A DNA stretch of 64,000 nt from an uncultured Mucilaginibacter sp. (GCA_903864275.1 CAIPFE010000050.1:1-64000); one strand, 5' to 3'. Shown: positions 37,796 to 47,735, counted from the first letter of the stretch. Notes: generated by a model from the letters alone, not told the origin. Numbers and translations are program-made.

Positions 37796-40204
37796 ATGTT
37801 AAAAAACTATTTCCTCATCGCTTTCCGGAATTTAAAAAAGAATAAGGTATTTTCTTTTATCAACATCTTCGGTTTGGCCGTAGGTATGGCAGCAGGGCTG
37901 CTGATCATTCAATATGTCAGCTTCGAACTTAGCTTTGATACCTTTCATGCAAAAAAGGACAGGGTGTACAGGGTAACGCAGGACCGGTATGATCGTGGTA
38001 AGTTAAGTACACAGTGGGCTGCCGGTGCTTTTGCCGAGGGAAATTCATTTAAAAATAATTTTCCCCAGGTGGAAGACTTTGTAAAGGTGGTAGGCGCCGG
38101 GTCGGTACTTGCTATTAATAACGACCGGAAGATCGTCCTCGAAAAGTCTTACTTCGTCAGTCCGTCTTTCTTTAATGTTTTTAGCTACCCGCTCATAAGC
38201 GGCGACCCAAAAACGGCCCTAAAGGAGGTTTATTCGGTCGTAATAACCGAAACGGTTGCCAAAAAACTTTTTGGAACTGCCGATGCAGTAGGCAAAACCT
38301 TTAAGTATGATCTGAACGTAATGAAGGTTACCGGGGTTATGAAGGATTACCCGGATAATACGCATTTCAGGAGCGACCTGCTGATTTCGTACAGCACCTT
38401 TCTGAAATTTGTAGGCCCCAAAAATGACATTGATAATGCATGGCTTAACGATGGGTGCCTTACTTATCTTTTACTAAAGCCGGGTGTGGATCCCAAACAA
38501 CTGGAAGCCAAATTCAAACCCTATGCTGACCAGGTGTATAAAAAGCTCAACTGGTCTGGCGCCAGTGCCGTCTATCATTTGCTGCCTTTGGAAAAGATCC
38601 ATCTTTCGCCCGGTTTAATGGGCGAAGCTGAGCCCCATGGCGACGGCAAGTCGGTTTACTTATTGGCCGGCATAGCCATTTTTGTGATCATTATCGCCTG
38701 GATCAATTATATCAACCTGGCAACTGCGCGCGGTATTGGCCGCGCAAAGGAGGTGGGTGTGCGCAAAACACTGGGTTCCAATAAAGCCCAGCTGCTATGG
38801 CAGTTTATGCTGGAAGCCTTGCTGCTCAATGGCCTGGCGGTGGTGCTGGCTATTGCGCTCATCATTGTGTTCCTGCCGGTTTTCTCCGCAATATCCGGTC
38901 AGAACGTTACCCTCGATTTGTTGTTTTCACCAGTATTCTGGCTGGCAGTTGCCGGGCTGGTTTTGGTTGGTTCATTCTTCTCGGGTTTTTACCCGGCCAT
39001 TGTCCTTTCCAGCTACCAGCCGGTGGAAGTATTGAAGGGCAAATTATCCGCTTCGTCGCGCGGCGTCATCTTACGCAAGCTGATGGTCGGTTTTCAATTT
39101 GCGGCATCTATATTTTTGCTCATTTGGTCGCTAACCGTTTACCAGCAGGTGAGCTTTATGGAGAAACAGAACCTTGGTATCAATATCAGCCAAACCCTTG
39201 TGATCAAACCGCCGCTGTCGCATATCGATTCCTTTTCACGCGTCATGACCGCCTTTAAGAATGAAAGTTTGCGCGATCCGTCGGTGAAAAGCGTAACAGC
39301 GTCGACATCCATACCGGGCGAGCCTGTGAACTGGAATGCCGGGGGGATTAAATTAAAAGGCACCGATCAGTCGCAGGGTAAACAATACCGCATTATTGGC
39401 GGCGACTACGATTACTTAAGGGCCTATGGTGCAAAGCTGATCGCCGGGCGGGTTTTCTCAAAGGAATTTGCTACCGACCCGCATGCCGTTGTATTTAATG
39501 AAAAAGCGACGGAAGAGATGGGTTTTGACAAGCCGGCACAAGCGGTTGGCAAGCAGATCGACTTTTGGGGAGAAGTATACACCATTATCGGCGTGGTGGA
39601 TAATTATCACCAGCAATCGCTTCATGACGCTTACGATGCGCTTATTTTCCGCTGTATCCCGGATATTCGTGGCAACGTGTCGGTAAAAATAAACACGGCT
39701 AATTTGCAGCAAACCCTTACTACTTTAAAAGCCAACTGGAAAGCATTTTTCCCGCAGGACGAGTTTGATTACTTTTTCCTTGATCAGCATTTTAATGAGC
39801 AGTACCATGCCGACAAGCAATTTGGACAAGTGTTTGCAACGTTTACCGGGATCGGCATTTTGGTAGCCTGCCTGGGCTTATTCGGTCTTGTTTCATACAC
39901 TATCGTACAGCGCACCAAGGAGATCGGGATCCGTAAGGTGCTGGGTGCATCGGTTAATACAATTCTTCAACTGTTATATAAAGATTTCGCACAGTTGGTG
40001 GTTATAGCCTTCCTGGTTTCCGCGCCGCTGGGCTGGTATGCCACCAGCAGATGGCTGCAAACTTATGCCTTCCGGATCGATTTGAGCTGGACGCTTTTTG
40101 TAATTCCATTTATCACTGTCGCCGTTGTGGCAATGGCAACGGTGTCATACCTTAGCGTTAAAGCCGCCCTGATGAACCCGGTAATAAGTTTGAAAACGGA
40201 GTAG
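37796..40204 (+). CDS. FtsX/MacB-type ABC transporter permease, copy 1
   Basis: 802 residues from the ATG at 37796; a TTG six codons upstream is less likely because the family starts MLKNY. The layout is an N-terminal membrane helix (about 20-42), a large MacB periplasmic core domain, an FtsX block of three helices (about 280-420; YINLATARGIGRAKEVGVRKTLG), a second periplasmic domain and a second FtsX block (about 680-800; GLFGLVSYTIVQRTKEIGIRKVLGAS). This single-chain permease type exports or extracts compounds across the inner membrane by mechanotransmission and needs a separate ATPase, which is not in this window. It is divergent from blaI; only a half-site (GATTAGTAT, 37701) lies near its own start. 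Confidence 0.9.
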   Translation: MLKNYFLIAFRNLKKNKVFSFINIFGLAVGMAAGLLIIQYVSFELSFDTFHAKKDRVYRVTQDRYDRGKLSTQWAAGAFAEGNSFKNNFPQVEDFVKVVGAGSVLAINNDRKIVLEKSYFVSPSFFNVFSYPLISGDPKTALKEVYSVVITETVAKKLFGTADAVGKTFKYDLNVMKVTGVMKDYPDNTHFRSDLLISYSTFLKFVGPKNDIDNAWLNDGCLTYLLLKPGVDPKQLEAKFKPYADQVYKKLNWSGASAVYHLLPLEKIHLSPGLMGEAEPHGDGKSVYLLAGIAIFVIIIAWINYINLATARGIGRAKEVGVRKTLGSNKAQLLWQFMLEALLLNGLAVVLAIALIIVFLPVFSAISGQNVTLDLLFSPVFWLAVAGLVLVGSFFSGFYPAIVLSSYQPVEVLKGKLSASSRGVILRKLMVGFQFAASIFLLIWSLTVYQQVSFMEKQNLGINISQTLVIKPPLSHIDSFSRVMTAFKNESLRDPSVKSVTASTSIPGEPVNWNAGGIKLKGTDQSQGKQYRIIGGDYDYLRAYGAKLIAGRVFSKEFATDPHAVVFNEKATEEMGFDKPAQAVGKQIDFWGEVYTIIGVVDNYHQQSLHDAYDALIFRCIPDIRGNVSVKINTANLQQTLTTLKANWKAFFPQDEFDYFFLDQHFNEQYHADKQFGQVFATFTGIGILVACLGLFGLVSYTIVQRTKEIGIRKVLGASVNTILQLLYKDFAQLVVIAFLVSAPLGWYATSRWLQTYAFRIDLSWTLFVIPFITVAVVAMATVSYLSVKAALMNPVISLKTE

Positions 40205-40430
40205 GCATTGGTCATTAGCCATTGGGTCAGGCAGAGTAAATACTAATTAATTAGTTTTAAAACTAATTAATTAGTATTTGTAAAATATTCTTTTTACCTT
40301 GCTCTCGCAAACCATAAAGTAACATTTAAAGTGCCTGTTTCTGTAACCTTTTATTTCAACGGAAGTATCTACGAAAGTCCAACAGCCGCAAGCAAAAAAT
40401 GACCAATGACCTAATGACCAATGACTAATT
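40205..40430. repeat. Inverted pair of AATGACC-type repeats around the operator region
   Basis: CATTGGTCATTAGCCATTGG near 40206-40225 and the complementary ATGACCAATGACCTAATGAC around 40399-40425 form a long-range inverted pair. The BlaI-type operator palindrome lies between the arms. Confidence 0.5.
40238..40279. promoter_or_regulatory. 42-bp perfect palindrome containing two BlaI-type operators
   Basis: The whole segment is a perfect palindrome centred on TTTTAAAA. It contains two copies of ACTAAT-TA-ATTAGT (40242-40255 and 40262-40275) with centres 20 bp apart, the same word and spacing as in front of blaI. A promoter-like TACCTTGC lies just downstream at 40295-40302. It most likely gives BlaI control of the permease starting at 40432. 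Confidence 0.75.
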
Positions 40431-40431
40431 T

Positions 40432-42792
40432 ATGCTAAAAAATTACATCAAAACCGCCTGGAGAAATTTGTTAAAGAACAAATTCTACTCCGTTATCAAC
40501 ATTGCCGGCCTGACCGCCGGGCTGGCAATCGGCATCATGATACTTTTGTGGGTGCAGGATGAATTAAGCTTTGATAGTTTTCATAAACAAACCCGGGATA
40601 TTTATCGCCTTGAGCTTTTTGGCGGTACAGGAGCCAGCCGGCAGATATGGTCCGTCGGCGTGGCGCCGATCGGCCCACTTTCAAAAAAAGCCCTGCCCCA
40701 GATAGAAGATTTTGTGCGAATAACCGGCAATAATAACTTTGCCATTTATAAGTATCGCGATAAAGTTTTTGGAGATGAAAATGCAGCCTTTGCAGATCCC
40801 TCCCTCTTTTCGGTGTTTGATTTCCCCCTCATACATGGCAATCCGGCAAACCCATTCCCGAATGATAACTCGGTGGTCATCACCCAAAAAACTGCTGAAA
40901 AATACTTCGGGACTGATGACCCGCTTGGCAAAGTTATATCTGCTGATAATAAGGAAAACTTTATGGTAAGCGGCGTGATCAAAGATTTTCCTGATAACTC
41001 AAGCATCAATTTTGATATGATTATGCCCATCAGCTATCATATCCACCACATGCTGGCTGATAATAAGGTTGACATGAATACGAACTTCCTGTTTTTTAAC
41101 TACCAAACCTACCTGCTGCTAAAACCAGGCACCGACTTAAAAAACCTTTCCGTTAAAATCAGGCAAGTGCATCTTGACCATAAACCGGACGATACCGATG
41201 CCGATTACCTATTGCTGCCCCTTGCAAAAATGCACCTTTACAACGCCGACCTTACCGACAAAGGCATAGGCACTGTAAGGATATTTATTATTATCGCGCT
41301 CCTGATATTGGTGATTGCCTGTATCAACTATGTAAACCTGTCGACTGCCCGTTCCATGCTGCGCGCAAAAGAGATCAGCATGCGCAAAATTGTAGGCGCT
41401 GCGAAATCGCACCTGTTTATGCAATTCATTGTCGAAACGGCGCTGCTGTTCATGCTCGCCGCTGCCTTCGCCATTGGCCTTATATTTATGCTCATGCCAT
41501 TATTTAACCAGGTATCAGGCAAACAACTGGTTTTTAACCTCGCTGATTACCGCATCTGGCTCGTTATACTGGCAACAATTGCCGGCACGCTGGCTGCATC
41601 CAGCATTTATCCGGCGCTGCTGCTTTCCTCGTTCGAACCCCTGAAAGCATTAAAAGGCAAAATATCCGCCGGTATTGGCGACGTGCTTTTCCGCAAAATA
41701 TTGGTGGTTACGCAGTTTGTATTTTCCATTGTGCTGATTGTCGGCACCATCGTTATCACAGGCCAGTTAAACTACATCCGGTCGAAGGACCTTGGTTACG
41801 ACAAAACAAATGTCTTTATGTTTGGCATGCGCGCTATTGGGCCCCATTACGATGCCGTGCGTGCCGAACTCCTTAAGCAGCCCGGTGTATTGGATGTGGC
41901 GCGTTCCAGTGGGCCAATTGTGCGGATCGGTGGCCTGGATGGTACACCCGATTGGGATGGCAAACCGGCAAATTCAACCTTCATCGTTCATCCAATGGCA
42001 GTCGACAAGGATTTTATGCCCTTTTTCAAATTCAAAATGGCAGCAGGGTCTGCATTTACAGGAACTGTGAGCGACTCGGCCCATTTTATTTTAAACGAGG
42101 CTGCTATAAAGGAAATCGGCATGAAAAACCCCATTGGCAAGCGCTTCAAAATGGATGATGTAAACGGTATCATCATTGGCATTGTTAAAGATTTCCATTT
42201 TGCATCAATGAAGGAAAAAATAGGTCCGACCGTTTTTACTTACGTGCCAAAATACCTGTTTAACATTTATGTAAAAACCACAGGCCGCGACGCGCCAAAA
42301 GCCATCAAAGCGGCCGAAACGCAGTTTAAACGATACAACAGCGAATACCCTTTTAATTACCGGTTTCTGGATGACATTTTTAACAACCTGTATAAAGGCG
42401 AACAAACCGAAGGCAAATTATTTAATTACTTTGCCGCCATTGCCATATTTATCTCTTGCCTCGGTTTATTAGGATTGGCCGCCTATACTGCACAGGTTCG
42501 AACCCGCGAAATTGGCGTACGCAAGGTGTTGGGCGCAAGCGTAAGCGGCATTGTGGGGCTATTGGCCAGGGATTTCATCAAACTGGTACTAATAGCCATA
42601 ATAATAGCAGTACCCGTTGCCTGGTTTGCCATGTACAAATGGCTGCAGGATTACGCGTACCGTATAAATATAGGCTGGTGGGTATTTGTGCTGGCAGGTT
42701 TTGCGGCGGTGATTGTGGCCTTCGTTACCGTGAGTATTCAAACAATTAAAGCCGCATTGATGAACCCCGTGAAGAGTTTGAGGTCGGAGTAG
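40432..42792 (+). CDS. FtsX/MacB-type ABC transporter permease, copy 2 (probable BlaI target)
   Basis: 786 residues with the same layout as copy 1: start MLKNYIKTAWRNLLKNKFYS, first helix about 20-40, MacB core, FtsX block 1 (YVNLSTARSMLRAKEISMRKIVGA) and FtsX block 2 (GLLGLAAYTAQVRTREIGVRKVLGAS) ending NPVKSLRSE. No ATP-binding subunit is adjacent. A leader of about 150 nt follows the paired BlaI-type operators, so it is the best candidate for a target of the repressor at 37055. Degenerate AATGACC units lie immediately before the start (40398-40430) and, inverted, just after the previous stop. The substrate is unknown. Confidence 0.9.
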   Translation: MLKNYIKTAWRNLLKNKFYSVINIAGLTAGLAIGIMILLWVQDELSFDSFHKQTRDIYRLELFGGTGASRQIWSVGVAPIGPLSKKALPQIEDFVRITGNNNFAIYKYRDKVFGDENAAFADPSLFSVFDFPLIHGNPANPFPNDNSVVITQKTAEKYFGTDDPLGKVISADNKENFMVSGVIKDFPDNSSINFDMIMPISYHIHHMLADNKVDMNTNFLFFNYQTYLLLKPGTDLKNLSVKIRQVHLDHKPDDTDADYLLLPLAKMHLYNADLTDKGIGTVRIFIIIALLILVIACINYVNLSTARSMLRAKEISMRKIVGAAKSHLFMQFIVETALLFMLAAAFAIGLIFMLMPLFNQVSGKQLVFNLADYRIWLVILATIAGTLAASSIYPALLLSSFEPLKALKGKISAGIGDVLFRKILVVTQFVFSIVLIVGTIVITGQLNYIRSKDLGYDKTNVFMFGMRAIGPHYDAVRAELLKQPGVLDVARSSGPIVRIGGLDGTPDWDGKPANSTFIVHPMAVDKDFMPFFKFKMAAGSAFTGTVSDSAHFILNEAAIKEIGMKNPIGKRFKMDDVNGIIIGIVKDFHFASMKEKIGPTVFTYVPKYLFNIYVKTTGRDAPKAIKAAETQFKRYNSEYPFNYRFLDDIFNNLYKGEQTEGKLFNYFAAIAIFISCLGLLGLAAYTAQVRTREIGVRKVLGASVSGIVGLLARDFIKLVLIAIIIAVPVAWFAMYKWLQDYAYRINIGWWVFVLAGFAAVIVAFVTVSIQTIKAALMNPVKSLRSE

Positions 42793-42935
42793 GGATTTGA
42801 GCCCGGAGATCAGCAAGTTGCTTTATGCTTTAGTAGTGGCAGTAGCACTGGCAGGTAAATACTATTACGACGTTTTTTAAGACCACGGCCCCCAATTTGC
42901 CGCCGCGCATCAGCGAAATCCACAAATCAGTTAAA

Positions 42936-44147
42936 TCAGCGGTTCCGACGCTCAATATCCGGCAAAAGCCAGGTAATAATGCCGATAAGCGGGAGAAATG
43001 AGCATACCTGGAAAACATAATTGATACTGGTATGGTCAGCCAGCCTGCCTAACAGTGCCGAGCCTAAGCCGCCCATGCCAAATGCCAATCCGAAGAACAG
43101 GCCGGATACCATGCCAACTTTGCCGGGTACCAATTCATGGGCATAAACGACGATGGCGGAGAACGCCGATGAAAGGATGAGTCCAATGATGCCTGCCAGG
43201 GCAATGGTCCAGAAAAAATTGGCATAAGGTAGCATCAACGTAAATGGCGCAATGCCCAGTATGGAAAACCAGATGACAAGCCTGCGCCCAAAACGGTCGC
43301 TTAAAAAACCGCCGATAAGGGTGCCGACTGCCGCCGAAGCCAAAAACACAAACAGGTACAGTTGCGAATGCTGTATAGAAACATGAAACTTACCGATCAG
43401 GAAAAAGGTAAAATAATTGGTCATGCTCGACAGGTAAAAGAACTTAGAGAATATCAACAGCATCAATATGGTCAGTGAGAAATATACTTTGGTTTTGGAC
43501 AGGCCGGAAGGGATTTGCTCTTTTACAACCGGGTTTTTCGCAGCCAGGTTTAAGTGGCCTTTATACCATTGCCCAACTTTTGATAGCACGACGATACCCA
43601 GCATCGCCGCTAAAGCAAACCATATAATATAGTGCTGCCCATAGGGCGCCACGATCAGCGCCACCAGCAAAGGGCCTATGGCACTGCCGCTATTGCCACC
43701 CAACTGGAAAATAGACTGGGCAAGTCCTTTTTTTCCACCGGCCGACAGGTGCGCAAGCCTTGATGCTTCGGGATGAAAAATGGACGAGCCGACGCCCATC
43801 ATCGCAACCGCGCAAAGTATGGCTATAAAGCCGGGGGCCTGTGATAACATGACCAAACCAGCAAGCGTAATGCCCATGCCTATCGGAAGGGAGTATGGCC
43901 TCGGTTTACGATCAGTAAACAAGCCTACAAACGGCTGTAATAACGAGGCTGTTACCTGGAAAGTAAACGTGATCATCCCGATCTGTGAAAAGCTTAAGTG
44001 GAAGTTTTGTTTTAACAGGGGATAAACTGAAGTGATCACCGACTGGAGCATATCGTTCAGGAAATGGCCAAAGCTTATGGCGAACAGGATGCCAAAAATG
44101 GTTTTTTGAACTAATTGCTTCGGCGCATCTGTTGCAGTTGATTCCAT
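42936..44147 (-). CDS. fsr: Fsr-like major facilitator superfamily exporter
   Basis: 403 residues with about 12 transmembrane helices. The family marks of fosmidomycin-resistance-type MFS proteins are visible: FAISFGHFLNDMLQSVITSVYPLLK near the N-terminus, GLFTDRKPRPYSLPIG in the loop between helices 2 and 3, and GVGSSIFHPEASRLAHLSAGGKKGLAQS in the middle. It would export a small polar drug or metabolite in exchange for protons. It is convergent with permease copy 2 and stands alone. Homologues confer fosmidomycin resistance, but the true substrate here is not known. Confidence 0.88.
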   Translation of the reverse strand: MESTATDAPKQLVQKTIFGILFAISFGHFLNDMLQSVITSVYPLLKQNFHLSFSQIGMITFTFQVTASLLQPFVGLFTDRKPRPYSLPIGMGITLAGLVMLSQAPGFIAILCAVAMMGVGSSIFHPEASRLAHLSAGGKKGLAQSIFQLGGNSGSAIGPLLVALIVAPYGQHYIIWFALAAMLGIVVLSKVGQWYKGHLNLAAKNPVVKEQIPSGLSKTKVYFSLTILMLLIFSKFFYLSSMTNYFTFFLIGKFHVSIQHSQLYLFVFLASAAVGTLIGGFLSDRFGRRLVIWFSILGIAPFTLMLPYANFFWTIALAGIIGLILSSAFSAIVVYAHELVPGKVGMVSGLFFGLAFGMGGLGSALLGRLADHTSINYVFQVCSFLPLIGIITWLLPDIERRNR

Positions 44148-44193
44148 TTATAAAGGATATTGAGTAGGTGACGCTCAAAAGTACGTTTTCAGT

Positions 44194-44330
44194 TGGCAGT
44201 TTTTAGTATGCTGTCTGCAGTTTTTTTGCAACGCCCTACCCACTGCTACTGCTACTTGCTACTGCTACTACAAACCGGCCCCTGCAAACTGCAAATTGCC
44301 ATCCCCCCGTCATAACTAAAATACAAATTC
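44194..44330. repeat. Short repeats TGCTAC and GCAAACT in the gap before the barrel gene
   Basis: The stretch CTGCTACTGCTACTTGCTAC and its continuation (44243-44268) is a tandem of TGCTAC units. Around it, CAGTTGGCAG/CTGCAGTT and CTGCAAACTGCAAATTGCC form loosely inverted arms. No gene is seen in this gap of about 300 bases. Confidence 0.45.
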
Positions 44331-44361
44331 AATTTCCTTATCCCATTTGTAACAGAATGAT

Positions 44362-44369
44362 TACTTTCG
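44362..44369 (+). promoter_or_regulatory. Promoter-like TACTTTCG box
   Basis: TACTTTCG lies 75 bases before the ATG at 44444. It is identical to the boxes at 6998 and 47708. Confidence 0.35.
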
Positions 44370-44443
44370 ACTCCGATTTAAACCCTGGTTAAATTAACTT
44401 GACGTCACGATTAAAGTATGGCCGGGCTTTTTTAATGACATAA

Positions 44444-45715
44444 ATGAAGTTACTTCTTAAGGCCGGCATATTCATTTTAGGATTATTTTTTACCGTCGCT
44501 GTTTTTGCGCAGGAGAATAAACCGGTACCATTAAAAACCATACCCGTTAAGAACAAGAAGGACGACAGCATTTTATATAAGAAAGATTCGACGGTAAGCA
44601 ATAAAAATGGGGTCAGGCAAAAAGATATTTCAGATGTACTTGCTGAGTTCCTAAACATCCAGCCTGAAAAAAAGCCCGACACAGTTACCACAAAACCATC
44701 CATTACCGTCATCCCTGCCCTCGGGTATACACTGGTTACACGGCTTGCTTTTGCACTTTCAGGAAATATGGCTTTTCGGACAGGCCCTCAATCACGCATT
44801 TCGACAATTATTGCAAGTTCAGCCATCACAGAGAACAAACAGTTTACGTTCCCAATACAAACCAATATCTGGAGCAAAAATAATAACTACAATTTTGTAG
44901 GCGATTACCGCTATTACAAATACCCGCAAAGCACGTTTGGCCTGGGCAGCAGCTCGAATATAAAGAATGAAGACCCGATGGATTATTCATATTTCGAGTT
45001 TTATGAAACCGTTTTACGTCATATCAGCGGAAATTGCTACTTGGGGCTAGGCTATATTTTTGATAATCATTGGAATGTTTCGGATAAGGGAAACCTTGAC
45101 GGCACTGTTTCTGATTATTCTTCATATGGTAAAGCAGCCCATTCGATATCGTCGGGTTTCACCATCAACGCTTTGCTCGACTCGCGTGATAATGCGATAA
45201 ACCCTTCAAAAGGGGGTTACGTATCCATCCAATACAGGGATAACTATTCATTTTTAGGTAGTTCAAGCAATTGGCGCTCTTTGATTGTTGATGCGAGGAA
45301 ATACATTAAGCTCCCCGAAGGATCCGACAATGTGCTGGCCTTGTGGAGCTATGACTGGCTGATCCTTAGCGGCAGGCCCGCTTACCTTGATCTGCCAAGC
45401 ACGCAATGGGATACGTTTTCAGTTACGGGCAGGGGTTATATTCAGGGGCGCTTCCGTGGGGCTGATATGGTTTACTTTGAAGGGGAATACCGGTATAAAA
45501 TTACAGCTAACGGATTGATAGGCGGTGTGGTTTTTTTAAACGGGGAATCATTATCGGCGGCGCCGGGTTCTAAACTGCAAGCGATTCAGCCAGGTTATGG
45601 CCCGGGGCTGCGCATAAAACTCAATACCATATCAAAAACAAATATCAGCATTGATTACGGTTTTGGCCGCGAAGGCTCACGTGGGCTTTTTATTGACGTG
45701 GGTGAGATTTTTTAA
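44444..45715 (+). CDS. Omp85-type (BamA/TamA C-terminal) outer-membrane barrel protein
   Basis: 423 residues with a signal peptide (1-22, ending VFAQ), a polar linker of about 60 residues and then a beta-barrel of the surface-antigen/BamA C-terminal family. Marks are NALLDSRDNAINPSKGGYV, the GRGYIQGRFRGAD lid-lock type motif near residue 320, and the closing strands DYGFGREGSRGLFIDVGEIF with a C-terminal Phe. There are no POTRA domains, so it is not BamA itself; short members of this type are seen as patatin-associated barrels or stand-alone channels. No partner gene is adjacent. A hairpin follows the stop. Confidence 0.8.
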   Translation: MKLLLKAGIFILGLFFTVAVFAQENKPVPLKTIPVKNKKDDSILYKKDSTVSNKNGVRQKDISDVLAEFLNIQPEKKPDTVTTKPSITVIPALGYTLVTRLAFALSGNMAFRTGPQSRISTIIASSAITENKQFTFPIQTNIWSKNNNYNFVGDYRYYKYPQSTFGLGSSSNIKNEDPMDYSYFEFYETVLRHISGNCYLGLGYIFDNHWNVSDKGNLDGTVSDYSSYGKAAHSISSGFTINALLDSRDNAINPSKGGYVSIQYRDNYSFLGSSSNWRSLIVDARKYIKLPEGSDNVLALWSYDWLILSGRPAYLDLPSTQWDTFSVTGRGYIQGRFRGADMVYFEGEYRYKITANGLIGGVVFLNGESLSAAPGSKLQAIQPGYGPGLRIKLNTISKTNISIDYGFGREGSRGLFIDVGEIF

Positions 45716-45755
45716 GAATCAAGAGCCAAGATGGAGTTGCTTAATCATTCAATCA

Positions 45756-45781
45756 TTTCCGTTGGCTGAAGCCAACGGAAA
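45756..45781. terminator. Perfect 12-bp hairpin (CCGTTGGCT type)
   Basis: TTTCCGTTGGCT (45756-45767) pairs exactly with AGCCAACGGAAA (45770-45781) around two bases, 40 bases after the barrel gene stop. A purine-rich tail follows on the plus strand, so it may be a repeat element as much as a terminator. Confidence 0.5.
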
Positions 45782-45845
45782 ATAGGTATAAGTCAAAATG
45801 GCTTTAGCGAAATTTAGCACTATATCATTAGGACAGGGGATTGGT

Positions 45846-45879
45846 TTGCCAATGTACTTTAACTTGGTACTATTGGCAA
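45846..45879. promoter_or_regulatory. Dyad upstream of the gamma-glutamyltransferase gene
   Basis: TTGCCAATGTAC pairs with GTAC-T-ATTGGCAA (one bulged T) around a nine-base loop, 39 bases before the ATG at 45918. It could be an operator or a leader hairpin; nothing else decides. Confidence 0.4.
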
Positions 45880-45917
45880 TAATCGCTAAGTTAGCTTGCA
45901 AATAAACCTGCCTCATT

Positions 45918-47633
45918 ATGAAAACAAATATCCATTGTTTTTGCCGGGTTATTTCCTGGCTGCTGTTATGCGCTCCCTCCTTTTTATCAGCCCAGGACAG
46001 GCCTTATGGCAAAACGTTCGCCACCCGCAGCGAAGTTATGGCGCAGCATGGGATGGCTTGCACCAGCCAGCCTTTAGCAACCCAGGCGGCTATCGATGTT
46101 TTAAAACATGGCGGTACGGCAGTTGACGCGGCCATAGCGGCCAATGCCGTGCTCGGGGTGGTTGAACCGCACGTAAACGGCATTGGCGGCGATATTTTTG
46201 CCATAGTTTATGAGGCCAAAACGGGCAAGCTCATTGGCCTTAATGGCTCCGGGCGTTCACCATATAGCTTAACATTAGCCGAATTTAAAAAACGCGGATT
46301 AAAATATATTCCGGCCACCGGTCCGCTGCCGGTTAGTGTGCCCGGTTGTGTGGATGGCTGGTTTACGTTGCACGGCAGTTTTGGCAAAATGCCGATGGAC
46401 CAGGTACTTTCTTATGCCATCGGATACGCGCGCAACGGTTTCCCGGTAGCTGATGAATCCGCCGGTTCATTAAAAGCAATCAAAGCGCTTTATGGACAAT
46501 ATCCCAATATTGTTGAATTGTATAACTCGGGTGGTAAGATACCGGGCAGAGGCGATATCCGAACTAATCCGCATTTAGCGAATACACTCGAAAAAATAGC
46601 CAAAGGAGGCCGCGATGCGTTTTATAAAGGAGATATAGCCCGTACCATCGATACGTTCATGAAAAAGAACGGCGGCTTTTTGTCCTATAAAGACCTCGCC
46701 GACCATCACTCCGAATGGGTTGAGCCGGTAAGTACAAATTACCGCGGCTATGATGTTTGGGAACTGCCGCCCAACGGGCAGGGAATATGCGTGCTGCAAA
46801 TGCTGAATATTTTAGAGGGTTTTGATTTTAGTAAGATAGCCTGGGGCAGCCCCGAGCATATCCACCTATTCGTGGAAGCAAAAAAACTGGCTTTTGAAGA
46901 CCGCGCCAAATATTACGCCGACCCTGATTTCGCAAAGATCCCGGTAAAGGAGTTGATCTCAAAACCGTATGCCGCCGAACGACGCAAACTGATCGACCCC
47001 AATAAGGCCTCGGCGAGTTATGAGGCCGGCAACCCTGCGTTAAAGGATGGAGATACAATTTACCTTACCGTTGCGGATGGTGATGGCAATATGGTATCGC
47101 TGATCCAGAGCAATTATAAGGGTTATGGCTCGGGGATGTCGCCGGATGGTCTGGGCTTTACTTTTCAGGACCGCGGACAATTGTTTACGCTTGAAGAAGG
47201 CCAAAACAATACCTATGCGCCACATAAAAGGCCGTTCCATACCATTATCCCTGCTTTTGTAACCAAAGATGGCAGACCATATATGAGTTTTGGCGTGATG
47301 GGCGGCAGTTTCCAGCCACTCGGGCACGTGCAGGTACTGATGAACATGATCGATTTTGGGATGAATGAACAGGAGGCGGGAGATGCACCGAGGATAGACC
47401 ACCAGGGCTCATCCGAACCAACAGGTGAAAAAAACCAGGGCGTAGGTATGATCTATCTCGAATCGGGCTTTCCTTACGAAACCATCCGCAGCCTGATGTA
47501 TATGGGGCATAAAATAGGTTTTGAGATACCGGGCAGCTATGGCGGTTACCAGGCTATAAGGTATGACCCCGTGCAGAAAGTATATTTCGGCGCGTCGGAG
47601 AGCAGGAAGGATGGAGAAGCGGCGGGGTGGTAA
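45918..47633 (+). CDS. ggt: Gamma-glutamyltransferase-family protein
   Basis: 571 residues with a signal peptide (about 1-25, ending LSAQ). It is an Ntn-hydrolase that cuts itself before a Thr to form two subunits and then transfers or hydrolyses gamma-glutamyl groups, as from glutathione. Family blocks are GMACTSQPLATQAAIDVLKHGGTAVDAA (about 45-72), NGIGGDIFAIVY, NGSGRSP and the DGDT380-IYLTVADGDGN cleavage region, with T380 as the likely nucleophile. The KYYADPDFAKIP segment matches the YwrD-like branch of shorter loops. It stands alone between the barrel gene and a permease. Activity is likely; the natural substrate is uncertain. Confidence 0.9.
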   Translation: MKTNIHCFCRVISWLLLCAPSFLSAQDRPYGKTFATRSEVMAQHGMACTSQPLATQAAIDVLKHGGTAVDAAIAANAVLGVVEPHVNGIGGDIFAIVYEAKTGKLIGLNGSGRSPYSLTLAEFKKRGLKYIPATGPLPVSVPGCVDGWFTLHGSFGKMPMDQVLSYAIGYARNGFPVADESAGSLKAIKALYGQYPNIVELYNSGGKIPGRGDIRTNPHLANTLEKIAKGGRDAFYKGDIARTIDTFMKKNGGFLSYKDLADHHSEWVEPVSTNYRGYDVWELPPNGQGICVLQMLNILEGFDFSKIAWGSPEHIHLFVEAKKLAFEDRAKYYADPDFAKIPVKELISKPYAAERRKLIDPNKASASYEAGNPALKDGDTIYLTVADGDGNMVSLIQSNYKGYGSGMSPDGLGFTFQDRGQLFTLEEGQNNTYAPHKRPFHTIIPAFVTKDGRPYMSFGVMGGSFQPLGHVQVLMNMIDFGMNEQEAGDAPRIDHQGSSEPTGEKNQGVGMIYLESGFPYETIRSLMYMGHKIGFEIPGSYGGYQAIRYDPVQKVYFGASESRKDGEAAGW

Positions 47634-47707
47634 AGATGGGGTTGTTAAACTTTGTTAAATATCTGTTAATCAAATGTTAATGCCTTCATTTTAATAAAGT
47701 AATCGTT

Positions 47708-47715
47708 TACTTTCG
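47708..47715 (+). promoter_or_regulatory. Promoter-like TACTTTCG box of permease copy 3
   Basis: TACTTTCG ends 20 bases before the ATG at 47736, the same geometry as for the gene at 7030, so the leader would be very short. Confidence 0.45.
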
Positions 47716-47735
47716 GGCTATTAATATTTGATTTT

